The notes: generated by a model not told the origin, from the sequence alone. Positions 26,015 through 35,552 are shown, numbered from the stretch's first letter. The stretch: DNA of 64,000 nucleotides from Clostridiales bacterium (GCA_018364155.1 JAGZMM010000001.1:720156-784155), one strand, 5' to 3'. A program made the numbers and translations.

Positions 26015-27223
26015 ATGAAATATATTGTAGTGCTGTGCGACGGTATGGCGGACTATCCTTGTAAGGAGCTGGATGGGGATACCCCCATGCGCCGGGCAAA
26101 CAAGCCGAACATGGACCGGCTCGCCCGGCTGGGAGAGGTGGGCCTTGTCAAAACGGTGGCCGATGGTTTAAAGCCGGGCAGCGATGTGGCAAACCTTTCG
26201 GTGATGGGGTACGACCCGGCGCTTTACTATACCGGCCGTTCGCCTTTGGAAGCGGTCAGCATGGGAATTGACCTTGCCCCCGATGACCTTGCTATGCGTT
26301 GTAACCTGGTCACCTTATCCGGCGAAGAGGACTACGGGGCCAAAACCATGGTGGATTACAGCGCCGGGGACATTTCTTCCAAAGAGGCCGCCGAGCTGAT
26401 TGCCGCCGTGCAGGAAGCTTTCGGCAGCGAGCTTTATTCCTTCTACCCCGGCGTCAGTTACCGGCACTGCCTGGTGCAGCACGCCGACCGGGATCCAGGT
26501 TCTCTCACCCCGCCTCATGACATTTCCGGCCGGGTGATTGGGGACTATCTGCCCAAAGACCCGGCCGCCTCCTCCCTGCTTGCCATGATGGAGAAAAGCT
26601 ACGCCCTGCTTTCGCAGCATCCGGTGAACCAAAAACGGGTGGCTCAGGGCAAGCGTCCGGCAAATTCCATCTGGCTGTGGGGCCAGGGAAAAAAGCCCCA
26701 GCTTACGCCCTTTGAAGAAAAGTTCGGGCTCAAGGGTTCGGTGGTGTCGGCGGTGGACCTGATCAAAGGCATCGGCCAATGCGCGAAGATGCGCACTCCC
26801 CATGTGGAAGGAGCCACCGGCTATCTGGACACGAATTTTGAAGGCAAGGCGGACGCGGCGCTGGTAGAGCTGACCAGCGGGCAGGATTTCGTCTATGTGC
26901 ATATTGAGGCGCCGGACGAGTGCGGCCACCGGTATGAAGTGGAAAACAAGGTCAAGGCCATTGAACTCATTGACGAACGGGTGCTTGGCCCCATTCTCGC
27001 GGGGCTCCAATACTGCGACCATTACCGTGTCTTGATCTTGCCCGACCATCCCACGCCCCTTTCCACCCGCACCCACGCCTCCGACCCGGTGCCCTTCCTC
27101 TTATACGACAGCAAGGAAGAGAAGGACAATGGCATCGCCTGCTTCTGCGAGGAGACGGCAGCCTCAACCGGTGTGTTTGTCGAGCCCGGCCACACGCTGA
27201 TGAACCGGTTTGTAGGCCGGTAA
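26015..27223 (+). CDS. apgM: Cofactor-independent phosphoglycerate mutase, archaeal (ApgM) type
   Basis: A 402-residue alkaline-phosphatase-superfamily protein that interconverts 2- and 3-phosphoglycerate. Visible: VVLCDGMADYP (metal Asp), KPGSDVANLSVMGYDP with the nucleophilic serine, EAPDECGHRYEVENKVKAIE and LPDHPTPLSTRTHASDPVPF with the metal His/Asp residues. Length fits ApgM, not the 510-residue GpmI. Part of this family has been proposed as an alternative homoserine kinase because of threonine-gene neighbours; here a true thrB exists 7 kb away. GGAGG lies 10 bp before the ATG. Confidence 0.88.
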   Translation: MKYIVVLCDGMADYPCKELDGDTPMRRANKPNMDRLARLGEVGLVKTVADGLKPGSDVANLSVMGYDPALYYTGRSPLEAVSMGIDLAPDDLAMRCNLVTLSGEEDYGAKTMVDYSAGDISSKEAAELIAAVQEAFGSELYSFYPGVSYRHCLVQHADRDPGSLTPPHDISGRVIGDYLPKDPAASSLLAMMEKSYALLSQHPVNQKRVAQGKRPANSIWLWGQGKKPQLTPFEEKFGLKGSVVSAVDLIKGIGQCAKMRTPHVEGATGYLDTNFEGKADAALVELTSGQDFVYVHIEAPDECGHRYEVENKVKAIELIDERVLGPILAGLQYCDHYRVLILPDHPTPLSTRTHASDPVPFLLYDSKEEKDNGIACFCEETAASTGVFVEPGHTLMNRFVGR

Positions 27224-27233
27224 GAACGTGATG

Positions 27234-27281
27234 AAAAGAGCAAGGCCTGTACGGGAATTCCCGTACAGGCCTTGCTCTTTT
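27234..27281. terminator. Bidirectional terminator
   Basis: Perfect inverted repeat of about 22 bp (AAAAGAGCAAGGCCTGTACGGG, AATT centre, complement) between plus-strand apgM and the minus-strand FAD protein gene. Confidence 0.9.
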
Positions 27282-27291
27282 TGTTTGCTGT

Positions 27292-28884
27292 TCACTGGCC
27301 CAATCCTTCGATCACCGCTTCGGCACAGCGAAGGCCGTCTACTGCTGCGGACATAATGCCGCCCGCGTACCCGGCTCCTTCCCCGCAGGGGTATAAGCCC
27401 TTCACCCCTTCGCACTGCAGCGATGCATCCCGCCGGATACGCACCGGGGAAGAGCTTCTTGTCTCCACGCCGGTCATCACCGCTTGGGGATCCGCAAAGA
27501 CCGGCAACTTTCTTGCAAACAGCGGCAGAGCCATCTGGATGGAATCGCAAACGAAGTCCGGCAGGCATTCGCGCAGGTCACACAGGGTCACGCCGGGAAG
27601 GTAGCTGGGGGTCACATGGCCTAGTTTCACAGACGGGATGCCCTTGAGAAAATCCCCTGCAAGCTGGGCCGGCGCCCGGTACTCTCCTCCACCCAAACGG
27701 TAAGCGTCCGCCTCCAGCTTGCGCTGGAAGGCCACTCCTGCCAACGGATGGGCGCTGCCAAAGTCCTCAGGCCCCACTCCCACCAGCACCGCACTGTTTG
27801 CGTTGACGCCGTCTCTGCGGTACCGGCTCATACCGTTGACACAAATTCCGCCTTTCTCCGTGGCGGCGGCCACCACCTCGCCTCCTGGGCACATACAGAA
27901 GGTATAGACGCCTCTGCCCGAAGGCAAATGAACCGATAGCTTATAGTCCGCCGCACCCAGCACCTTCGCAAGCTCGCCGGACTGGTACTGGCAGCGATTG
28001 AGCTCTTCTTGCAGGTGCTCGATGCGCACTCCTACCGAAAAGGCCTTCTGCTCCATGGAAAGGCCCTTTTCATAGAGCATGGAAAAGGTATCCCGGGCGC
28101 TGTGGCCGATGGCGAGAATCAGCGTGTCCGCCGGGATTTCCTCCCCGCTTTCCACTCTCGCCGCGCAAAGCCGCCCCTGCCGTGTCTTAAGCCCGGTCAG
28201 TTTGGTTTCGAATCGCACCTGGCCGCCCAGCGTGATGATTTCCTCCCGCAGGCGTCGCACTACGGTGATGAGCAGATCGGTGCCGATGTGAGGCTTTGCG
28301 CGATATAAAATCTCCTCAGGGGCCCCCGCCTTCACCAAGCACCGCAGCACCTGGGCGCACCGGGGATCCTTGATGCCGGTGGTCAGCTTTCCATCGGAGA
28401 ACGTGCCGGCCCCTCCTTCACCGAACTGGATGTTGCTTTCCGGGTTTAGCACACCATGCTTTTGCAGCCGTAAAACATCCCTTTGCCGCTCCTCTACCGG
28501 CTTGCCCCGCTCCAGCAAAACCGGTTTTAGCCCTGCCTTGGCCAGCGCCAGCGCGGCGAATAAGCCAGCTGGGCCCGCCCCCACCACAATGGGCCGGTGC
28601 TCTGGCTGACGGGCCGGCTTGGGCAAAACATACGCGGTTTCTTTCGGCCTGGAAAGCTTGCCGCCCTTTTGACGGGCAAAAACCGCGTCCTCCTGCTTCC
28701 CCAAGGAAACGTCGATGGTGTAAACCAAGTGCACTTGGTCGCGCTTGCGGGCGTCCACCGAGCGTTTGACCACCCGCCAGGACTGAATGTCTTTCTCCTG
28801 CACACCAAGAAGCCGGGCCGCCTTACCTTTTAAGGCGCTTTCCGGCTTCCCCGGCATCAATTTGATATCTGCAATGCGTATCAT
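27292..28884 (-). CDS. FAD-dependent protein of the COG2509 family
   Basis: A 530-residue predicted dehydrogenase. An N-terminal part of about 90 residues (MIRIADIKLMPGKPESALKG, with SVDARKRDQVHLVYTID) precedes an FAD domain with PIVVGAGPAGLFAALALAKAG and VLLERGKPVEERQRDV, then QFGEGGAGTFSDGKLTTGIKD, which is characteristic of this family, and PCGEGAGYAGGIMSAAVDGL at the C-terminus. Physiological reaction unknown. The ATG at 28884 overlaps the stop of the next FAD gene by 4 bp, so both are made together. Confidence 0.88.
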   Translation of the reverse strand: MIRIADIKLMPGKPESALKGKAARLLGVQEKDIQSWRVVKRSVDARKRDQVHLVYTIDVSLGKQEDAVFARQKGGKLSRPKETAYVLPKPARQPEHRPIVVGAGPAGLFAALALAKAGLKPVLLERGKPVEERQRDVLRLQKHGVLNPESNIQFGEGGAGTFSDGKLTTGIKDPRCAQVLRCLVKAGAPEEILYRAKPHIGTDLLITVVRRLREEIITLGGQVRFETKLTGLKTRQGRLCAARVESGEEIPADTLILAIGHSARDTFSMLYEKGLSMEQKAFSVGVRIEHLQEELNRCQYQSGELAKVLGAADYKLSVHLPSGRGVYTFCMCPGGEVVAAATEKGGICVNGMSRYRRDGVNANSAVLVGVGPEDFGSAHPLAGVAFQRKLEADAYRLGGGEYRAPAQLAGDFLKGIPSVKLGHVTPSYLPGVTLCDLRECLPDFVCDSIQMALPLFARKLPVFADPQAVMTGVETRSSSPVRIRRDASLQCEGVKGLYPCGEGAGYAGGIMSAAVDGLRCAEAVIEGLGQ

Positions 28885-30122
28885 GTTCGATTCCCTTCCG
28901 TCGCCGCCCCGCGCCCGGCCGTAAAGCCGGACGCCCAGGCCCACTGGAGATTGTATCCGCCACAGGGGCCGTCCACATTCAGAACTTCCCCTGCCGCATA
29001 AAGGCCCGCCACCCGGTTTGACTGCAGGGTATACGGGTCAAATTCGCAAAGCTTCACGCCGCCCGCCGTCACCTGTGCCTGGGGCCAGGAAAGGGTTCCC
29101 TTCGCCTGAAAGCGCCAGTCCTTGAGCGTCCGGGCCAGCTTGTCCCACACGTTCCCTGGCAGGCTGCCCGCCGGTTGGGACAGGGACGCTCCCGCTTCCT
29201 TCGCCGCCGTCTGCCCCACTCGCTTGGGAAGCAGGCCGGTCATAAAATCCGAAACCGGCTCTTCCCCTGCGTAGGAAAGCCGGCCGGCCAGCAGCCGGCG
29301 CACTTCTTCACGGGTAAAGTCGGGCAACAGGTCCAGAGATAGGGCGAAGGAGTGTTTTCCCTTCGTATCCGCCCCAATGCGGCCGGAAAGCTGCATCACG
29401 GCAATGCCGGAAAGGCCCTGCTCGGTAAACTGCACCTCGCCCAGTTCCCGTGGCCCCGGCTTTCCGTCTAGGAATAGCGTCACCGCAGCCCGCACCCGCA
29501 TCCCTTTGAGCGGCTTCACCCGGGCAGAATCGGTTTTCACCGGTACAAGCGCCGGAGTCAAGGGGGCAGCGGTGTGGCCAAAGCGCTCGAGTAGGCGGCA
29601 GCCGTCGGAAGACCCGCCGAGCTGCGGCGCGGCGGCACCTCCCGCCGCTATTACCACCCGGTCCGCCCGAACCTGGCGGCCGGTATCGTCCGCCAGCAGG
29701 AACCCGCCCTTGCTTTTTTCCATGGACTGCACCAAAAACCCGCTTTCCGTCTCCACTCCCAGATGGGCGCAGGCAAAACGCAGCCGGTCGAGCACCGCGG
29801 CGGCCTGGGCGCTGTACGGATATACCCGGCCCTCTTCCTCCTCGCGGCAGAGAAGCCCCATTTGTTCAAACCGGGCGATCGCTTGGGCCGGGGACAGCTG
29901 CTCGAGCACCGCTTTGACCGCGGCGGGGCAGTCGGTATGATAATCGGCAGCAGTAGCTCTGAGATTGGTCAGGTTACACCGGCCGTTTCCCGTAGCCAGC
30001 AGCTTGCGGCCTACCCGGTCCGCCTTTTCGAGCACCGTTACCCTGGCCCCCACCCTTGCCGCCGTCACCGCCGCAAAGAGCCCGGCCGCACCGCCGCCCA
30101 CAATTGCAACCGCAGGTTTCAT
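28881..30122 (-). CDS. HI0933-like flavoprotein (BaiN/aminoacetone oxidase family)
   Basis: A 413-residue FAD protein: AIVGGGAAGLFAAVTAARVGARVTVLE (FAD binding), KLLATGNGRCNLTN and ETESGFLVQS, then VIAAGGAAAPQLGGSSDGCRL, and at the C-terminus LYAAGEVLNVDGPCGGYNLQWAWASG, a strong signature of the HI0933 family. Related proteins act in bile-acid dehydroxylation (BaiN) or are of unknown role; the substrate here cannot be told. It is coupled by a 4-bp overlap to the second FAD gene. Confidence 0.9.
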   Translation of the reverse strand: MKPAVAIVGGGAAGLFAAVTAARVGARVTVLEKADRVGRKLLATGNGRCNLTNLRATAADYHTDCPAAVKAVLEQLSPAQAIARFEQMGLLCREEEEGRVYPYSAQAAAVLDRLRFACAHLGVETESGFLVQSMEKSKGGFLLADDTGRQVRADRVVIAAGGAAAPQLGGSSDGCRLLERFGHTAAPLTPALVPVKTDSARVKPLKGMRVRAAVTLFLDGKPGPRELGEVQFTEQGLSGIAVMQLSGRIGADTKGKHSFALSLDLLPDFTREEVRRLLAGRLSYAGEEPVSDFMTGLLPKRVGQTAAKEAGASLSQPAGSLPGNVWDKLARTLKDWRFQAKGTLSWPQAQVTAGGVKLCEFDPYTLQSNRVAGLYAAGEVLNVDGPCGGYNLQWAWASGFTAGRGAATEGNRT

Positions 30123-30134
30123 CCTTTTTTCCTC

Positions 30135-31220
30135 CTACTTCCAGATCTTTATCTGCCCGGAATCCTGCACTTTCTTTAGTAAAATCACCGTGACCGGTAC
30201 CAAAAACATCCCTAGGACGCCCAACACCTGCAAACCGAAGTACATACAAAAGAGGGTGACTAACGGGTGCAGGCCGATCTGCTGGCCCACAATTTTCGGC
30301 TCAATGACGTTTCGAATGATGGTGATGACGCCGTAGGAGGTGGCGATTTTAATCGCCAGCATCCAGTCGCCCATGATCGCAGCCACCACCGCCCAGGGGA
30401 TGAGCACCGTGCCGCACCCCAGGATGGGCAGCACGTCCACCAGTGCGATAACACCCGCCAGGATGATCGCATAGTCCACCTGCACCCAGAAGGTAAGAAG
30501 CAGCGACAGCTCCACAAAGGTGATGGTCATGATGATCAGATAGGCCCGCAGCACCTTCAAGATGGTGGACACGAAGGTTTCCTTGATGGTGGTAACCAGC
30601 GCCTGGTGCCTTTGCGGGATCTGGCGGCGGATAAAATCCACCACCTTGCGGTAATCCATGCTCAAAAAGAAGGTGGCGATGATGGTCACCAGCAGGGAAA
30701 TCAAAAAGCTTGGCAGTTGGGTCACCCCGTGCCCCAGCCAGGAAAGCATGGATCCGGACAAGGAAATAAGCTGGGACTGGAGCGAATCAGCTGCCCCTTC
30801 CAGCATGGACGCCAGCTGCCCGGCCGCGTCGGGCGAAAGGGTGCTCGCCAGGCCGGAAAAAGCCTCTTCGATTCCCTTGGTGACGGATGGAATGGCGGAC
30901 TGTGCCATCTCCGGCAGCTTTTGAAGCAGGCTTCCCAGCTCTGCATAGACCTGGTACCCTATCACCAGCAGCGCCGTCACCAGCACCGCCATGGTCACAA
31001 ATACCAGCAGCACCGCCGACACCCTCCGGTTCATCCGGGTTTTCTCGCTCACCCAGACAATGGGGCGCTGCAAAACAAACGCTACCCCAAAGCCGATGAC
31101 AAACGGCATAATCCAAAGAACGAAATACTTGATGGCGAGAAATGCAATGGCTACAAGGATCGCAATGTACGCTACGTTGATGAGAAACGCCCGGCGTCTC
31201 TCAACCCTTTGCAGTTGCAA
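30135..31220 (-). CDS. AI-2E family transporter (TTG start)
   Basis: A 361-residue membrane protein with about seven to eight helices: an N-terminal pair (FLINVAYIAILVAIAFLAIKYFVLWIMPFVIGFGVAFVL), a long helical loop (about 85-160), then FLISLLVTIIATFFLSMDY and the C-terminal group including VLPILGCGTVLIPWAVVAAI and GLHPLVTLFCMYFGLQVLG. This is the AI-2E/YtvI-type permease family (PF01594), whose substrates are mostly unknown. The start is TTG at 31218-31220, 7 bp after AGGAG; the open frame continues far upstream but without similarity or ribosome site. Confidence 0.88.
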   Translation of the reverse strand: MQLQRVERRRAFLINVAYIAILVAIAFLAIKYFVLWIMPFVIGFGVAFVLQRPIVWVSEKTRMNRRVSAVLLVFVTMAVLVTALLVIGYQVYAELGSLLQKLPEMAQSAIPSVTKGIEEAFSGLASTLSPDAAGQLASMLEGAADSLQSQLISLSGSMLSWLGHGVTQLPSFLISLLVTIIATFFLSMDYRKVVDFIRRQIPQRHQALVTTIKETFVSTILKVLRAYLIIMTITFVELSLLLTFWVQVDYAIILAGVIALVDVLPILGCGTVLIPWAVVAAIMGDWMLAIKIATSYGVITIIRNVIEPKIVGQQIGLHPLVTLFCMYFGLQVLGVLGMFLVPVTVILLKKVQDSGQIKIWK

Positions 31221-31365
31221 TGGAATTCTCCTTTCCAATTGAGGGCGGCCCGAAACGCCGCCGTTTTTTTGAGCAACCGGGATATACGAAGGCTTTTCTT
31301 CTGTTCGGGCCTGCAGAAGCTGCCCGCTCTGACTGAGAAAGCCAACGCTTTCCTGCTTTTCAACT

Positions 31366-31394
31366 ATTATACCGGGAAAGGCGGCCCGGTACAA
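31366..31394 (-). promoter_or_regulatory. Promoter of the AI-2E transporter operon
   Basis: Minus-strand TTGTAC (31389-31394), 17-bp spacer, TATAAT (31366-31371). It leaves a leader of about 140 nt, GC-rich, in which I recognise no known riboswitch. Confidence 0.65.
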
Positions 31395-31499
31395 CGAAAA
31401 CCCGCGTATTTTTTTTGGACAAGGGCCTCTTTGCACAAAATCATCCAGCTCCTTTCCCGCTTCTTCTCTCCTTTTTCCAGCGAAAAATGCCAATTGCTC

Positions 31500-31528
31500 T
31501 TGAAACGGACGCCCAATCGTGTTATAGT
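31500..31528 (+). promoter_or_regulatory. Promoter of the ACT-hom-thrB-lysC operon
   Basis: TTGAAA (31500-31505), 17-bp spacer, TATAGT (31523-31528), 40 bp before the first ATG. No lysine riboswitch or T-box fits in this short leader. Confidence 0.8.
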
Positions 31529-31568
31529 ATACAGCATACGGACAATCGTATTCAGGTGGTGGACGACA

Positions 31569-32021
31569 ATGACAGACGCCCAGCGTTATTTTGTGGTGGA
31601 GGCAGACGCTCTGCCCGAGGTGTTCCGGCATGTGATGCAGGCAAAGGAGCTCCTTGCGTGCGGCGCCGCCAAATCCGCCGCCCAGGCAGCGCGGATGGCC
31701 GGCATTTCCCGCAGCGCCTTTTATAAGTACAAGGACGCGGTTTTTCCTTATAACGAACGGGCGGGCAACCGAATCATCACTCTGCACCTTATTTTGCAGG
31801 ACCGGCCCGGGGTGCTCGCTCCGGTCATCGCCGCCTTCTACCAGGCGGGCGCGAACATTCTCACCCTCAATCAGAACATTCCCGTGTCCGGCGCGGCGCC
31901 GGTCTCCATCTCCGCGAGCACCGATGGGATGAAGGGGTCGCTGGAGGAGCTGCTGGGCTCCATCCAGGCGCTAGAGGGAGTACAGAGCATTGAGAACATT
32001 TCCGGCAATGTCAGCCAGTAA
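31569..32021 (+). CDS. ACT-domain protein (PheB/UPF0735 type)
   Basis: A 150-residue protein: residues 1-65 include a helix-turn-helix-like stretch (SAAQAARMAGISRSAFYKYKDAVFPY) and residues 70-148 an ACT domain (TLHLILQDRPGVLAPVIAAFYQAGANILTLNQ). ACT domains sense amino acids; proteins of this type stand before hom/thrB in many Firmicutes and may regulate the pathway. The ATG at 31569 is right behind the promoter and AGGTGG. It is the first gene of the threonine/lysine operon. Confidence 0.88.
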   Translation: MTDAQRYFVVEADALPEVFRHVMQAKELLACGAAKSAAQAARMAGISRSAFYKYKDAVFPYNERAGNRIITLHLILQDRPGVLAPVIAAFYQAGANILTLNQNIPVSGAAPVSISASTDGMKGSLEELLGSIQALEGVQSIENISGNVSQ

Positions 32022-32057
32022 CCAAAACGCACAATGAAATAGATAGGATGGTGCAGC

Positions 32058-33302
32058 ATGATCAACGTGGCAGTCATGGGACATGGAACGGTAGGTTCCG
32101 GCGTAGTGGAGGTTTTGCTCAAAAACCACGACAGCATCGCAAAAAAAGCAGGCGAGGAAATCAACATCAAGTATGTGCTCGACCTGCGTGAATTTCCCGA
32201 TTCTCCCCTTCACGACCGGTTTGTGAAAGACTTTTCCATCATCGAAAAGGACCCAGAGGTCAAGGTGGTGGTGGAATGTATGGGCGGCCTTCATCCCGCG
32301 TATGATTTCGTAAAGGCCTGCCTGCTTGCGGGCAAAAGCGTCGCTACCTCCAACAAGGAGCTGGTGGCGGAAAAGGGCGCTGAGCTTCTTCGCATCGCAA
32401 AGGACAAGAATGTAAACTTCCTCTTTGAAGCAAGTGTGGGCGGCGGCATTCCGATCATCCGGCCGTTAAACCAATGCTTGGCGGCCAACGAGGTCTACGA
32501 AATCGCCGGCATTTTGAACGGCACCACCAACTTCATTCTTTCCAAGATGATCCATGAGCAGATGAGCTTCGACGATGCGCTGGCGCTGGCCCAAAAGCTC
32601 GGCTATGCCGAGCGGGATCCCTCTGCCGACATTGAAGGGGCGGACGCCTGCCGCAAAATCTGCATTCTCGCCTCGCTCGCCTTTGGAAAGCATGTGTATC
32701 CCGACCAGGTTCATACCGAGGGCATTACCAAGATTACGCTGGAGGACGTGGAATATGCCTCCAATTACGGCGGCGTGGTCAAGCTCCTTGGCCGGGTCAA
32801 GAAGCTCGACGACGGCCGTCTGTCGGTGATGGTATCCCCCGCCATCGTGGAACGCTCCGGTCAGCTCGCCGGGGTGGAGGACGTGTTTAACGCCATCCTG
32901 GTACGGGGCGACGCCATTGGAGACGTGGTGTTCTACGGCCGAGGCGCCGGAAAGCTGCCCACCGCTTCTGCGGTGGTGGCCGACGTGATCGACTGCGCCA
33001 AGCATGTAAACCGCCGCAAGCTCCTCTTCTGGGAGGATAAGGCAGACGGGTACATTGCCGATTACCTGGAGGTTCCCACCCGGTTCTACGTACGCCTGTC
33101 GGCTCAGAATCCCATGGAAACCCTGGCGGCCATCCGAGAAGAGTTCGGCGAGGTGCAGCGCTTAAGCCGCCCGGGCGCGCCGGATGATGAGCTGGCCTTT
33201 GTCACTGGTGAGGGACCGGAAGGCGAACTGAGAAGTAAGCTCGATGTCCTCAAGAAACAGGGTGCTCAGGTGCTGGGCCTGATCCGTCTGTGCGATTATT
33301 AA
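32058..33302 (+). CDS. hom: Homoserine dehydrogenase
   Basis: Reduces aspartate semialdehyde to homoserine with NAD(P)H, the branch point to threonine and methionine. The 414-residue protein has VAVMGHGTVGSGVVEVL (nucleotide binding), EASVGGGIPIIRPLNQ, GILNGTTNFILSKM and SADIEGADACRKICILA (catalytic region), then a C-terminal ACT domain (about 335-414: FYVRLSAQNPMETLAAI) for threonine feedback. 19 bp before thrB. Confidence 0.97.
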   Translation: MINVAVMGHGTVGSGVVEVLLKNHDSIAKKAGEEINIKYVLDLREFPDSPLHDRFVKDFSIIEKDPEVKVVVECMGGLHPAYDFVKACLLAGKSVATSNKELVAEKGAELLRIAKDKNVNFLFEASVGGGIPIIRPLNQCLAANEVYEIAGILNGTTNFILSKMIHEQMSFDDALALAQKLGYAERDPSADIEGADACRKICILASLAFGKHVYPDQVHTEGITKITLEDVEYASNYGGVVKLLGRVKKLDDGRLSVMVSPAIVERSGQLAGVEDVFNAILVRGDAIGDVVFYGRGAGKLPTASAVVADVIDCAKHVNRRKLLFWEDKADGYIADYLEVPTRFYVRLSAQNPMETLAAIREEFGEVQRLSRPGAPDDELAFVTGEGPEGELRSKLDVLKKQGAQVLGLIRLCDY

Positions 33303-33321
33303 AAGCGGGAGTTGGTGTTTT

Positions 33322-34227
33322 ATGCTCAAGGTAAGCGTTCCCGCTACCAGCGCAAACCTAGGCCCCGGCTTTGACGCTTTGGGTTTGGCGCTGACCCTCT
33401 ATAACGAAGTCTACCTGGAGGAATGGGACACGGTGGACATCCAGTCTCTCGACGACGTGGCTGTTCCTACTGGGGAAGACAACATGATCTATGAAAATGT
33501 CCGCCAGCTATACGAAATCTGTGGTAAGAGACTGCCCGGATTAAAAATCCGCCAGCGAAACCGCATTCCCATGACCCGCGGCCTTGGAAGCAGTTCGGCC
33601 TGTATTGTGGCGGGGCTTTTGGGGGCAAACCGGCTTCTGGGAGACCCCATGCAAAAGCGGGACATCATTTCCCTGGCCGCTCACATTGAGGGCCATCCGG
33701 ACAACATCGCCCCTGCCATTGCGGGAGGCTTGGTCACCTCGGTCATCGAGGGAGGCCAGGTTCATTCCATCAGTGTCCCGGTTTCCAAGACCATACGCTT
33801 TGCCGCTCTGATCCCGGCTTTTGAGATGAAAACCTCCTTTGCCCGCTCCATCCTGCCGGGGACCTTTTCTAGGGCAGACATGGTTTTTAACCTGTCGAGA
33901 GCTGCACTGATGACGGCGGCCATGTTCTCGGGAGACCGGGAGGTTTTGAAGGTCGCCTGTGAGGACCGGATTCACCAGCCCACCCGTTTGGGGCTCATTC
34001 CCCATTCCAAGGAGGTCTTTGACCTTGCCTATCGGGAAGGCGCCTTCGGCGTGTATCTTAGCGGCGCCGGCCCCACCTTGGTGGCCATTGTGGACGGGGA
34101 GGACAATTCCTTTGCCGCACGCATGCAGCAGGGCCTTCTAAAACAGGGCATCTCCGGCTGGCAGGCGTTCTTGCTCGACTGTGACCAAAATGGCGCGCAG
34201 ATCCTGTCGGAGGACGGCCCATTTTAA
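33322..34227 (+). CDS. thrB: Homoserine kinase
   Basis: Phosphorylates homoserine for threonine synthase. The 301-residue GHMP kinase has VPATSANLGPGFDALGLAL (motif 1), PMTRGLGSSSACIVAGLLGA (ATP-binding motif 2) and GVYLSGAGPTLVAIVD (motif 3). Length is normal. thrC is not in the window. The gene follows hom closely and is 91 bp before lysC. Confidence 0.97.
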   Translation: MLKVSVPATSANLGPGFDALGLALTLYNEVYLEEWDTVDIQSLDDVAVPTGEDNMIYENVRQLYEICGKRLPGLKIRQRNRIPMTRGLGSSSACIVAGLLGANRLLGDPMQKRDIISLAAHIEGHPDNIAPAIAGGLVTSVIEGGQVHSISVPVSKTIRFAALIPAFEMKTSFARSILPGTFSRADMVFNLSRAALMTAAMFSGDREVLKVACEDRIHQPTRLGLIPHSKEVFDLAYREGAFGVYLSGAGPTLVAIVDGEDNSFAARMQQGLLKQGISGWQAFLLDCDQNGAQILSEDGPF

Positions 34228-34318
34228 AGAAAATTTTGTCAAAAAAGCGTCCGGAACATCCGGACCAGCTTTTCAAATACATCCACGTGCCTCTACTAAA
34301 CTTTCTGGAGGGAACTTC

Positions 34319-35411
34319 ATGAGTCTGATCGTGCAAAAATTCGGCGGCACCTCTGATCGAAAAGGCCAACGAAATCAATCCCAACGCTTCCAAGCGGGAA
34401 CGGGATATGCTGCTGGCCGCCGGGGAACAAATCTCCATCTCCCTACTGGCCATGGCCATCGAAAAGATGGGCTATCCGGTGGTGTCGCTGCTGGGCTGGC
34501 AGGCCGGGTTCCTTACCGACTCCAACCACAGTGCCGCGCGTATCAAGCGCATTGACACCGGCCGTCTGACCAAGGAGCTGGATAAGAAAAAGATCGTCGT
34601 GGTGGCAGGCTTCCAGGGCCTCAACCGGTTTGACGACGTGAGCACCCTGGGCCGGGGCGGCTCGGATACCAGCGCAGTGGCCATTGCCGCAGCAATGCAC
34701 GCCAAATGCTGCCAGATTTACACCGATGTGGACGGGGTTTACACCGCCGATCCGCGCAAGGTAACAGGCGCCAAAAAGCTCGAGGAAATCACCTACGACG
34801 AAATGCTGGAGCTGGCGACCTTGGGCGCCCAGGTACTTCACAACCGTTCGGTGGAAATGGCGAAGAAATACAATGTAGATCTCGAGGTGCTCTCCAGCTT
34901 GGAGCGCGTACCCGGTACAAAGGTAAAGGAGGCAGTCAAGGTGGAACAAATGCTGATCAAAGGGGTAGCAAAGGACAACGATGTGGCGCGGATCTCGGTG
35001 GTCGGAGTGCCGGACGAACCGGGCATCGCATTTAAGATTTTCTCCCAGCTGGCCGGCGAAAAGATCAATGTGGATATTATCCTGCAGTCGGTGGGACGCA
35101 ACAACACCAAGGACATCGCCTTCACCGTTCCCCAGAGCCAGGTTGAGCAGGCGGTGGAAGCGCTTAAGACCAACCCCACGGTCATGCACGCCTCCAGCAT
35201 CACCCATGACGAGGACGTTTCCAAGGTTTCCATCGTGGGTGCAGGAATGGAAACCCATCCGGGTGTGGCGGCGAAAATGTTCGAAGCCCTCTTTGATGCG
35301 AACATCAATATCCAGATGATTTCCACCAGCGAAATCAAAATCTCCGTGCTCATCGCCCAGGAAGACGCAGACCGGGCAGTCAGCGCGGTGCACAATAAAT
35401 TCTTTGGTTAA
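34319..35411 (+). pseudogene. lysC: Aspartate kinase with internal deletion and frame break
   Basis: Aspartokinase makes aspartyl phosphate, the first step to lysine, threonine and methionine. The start is intact: GGAGG 7 bp before ATG, then MSLIVQKFGGTS, the catalytic N-terminal motif. Immediately after, the frame breaks: the conserved sequence resumes in another frame as LIEKANEINPNASKRERDMLLAAGEQIS and continues normally through DVDGVYTADPRKV to two ACT domains. From the family layout about 37 residues (roughly 113 bp, including the usual VVSAxGxTTD segment) are missing at about 34351-34356. The remainder from 34407 lacks the KFGGTS core and should be inactive. Natural deletion or assembly error; see findings. 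Confidence 0.85.
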
Positions 35412-35425
35412 TGGCTCTTTTGTTT

Positions 35426-35466
35426 ACGCCCGTCGGCGAAGAATTTCGCCGACGGGCGTTTTTTCG
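35426..35466 (+). terminator. Terminator of the threonine/lysine operon
   Basis: Perfect 15- to 16-bp inverted repeat (ACGCCCGTCGGCGAA and complement) followed by TTTTTT on the plus strand, 14 bp after the lysC stop. Confidence 0.9.
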
Positions 35467-35552
35467 TTTGGGCGGTGCTTTCTTATCGTGCCTTCCTGCA
35501 TTCTCTCGGATAGCTTACCTACACAACGTTTCTCAGAAACAAATCTGATTTT

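Noticed and set aside
31500..31568. Lysine riboswitch or T-box before the threonine/lysine operon
   Set aside because: The transcript leader is only about 35 nt, too short for either.
30267..32021. A 584-codon open frame on the plus strand
   Set aside because: Only its last 150 codons are a gene (ACT protein, start 31569 behind a promoter). The earlier part is the antisense of the AI-2E transporter and has no family pattern.
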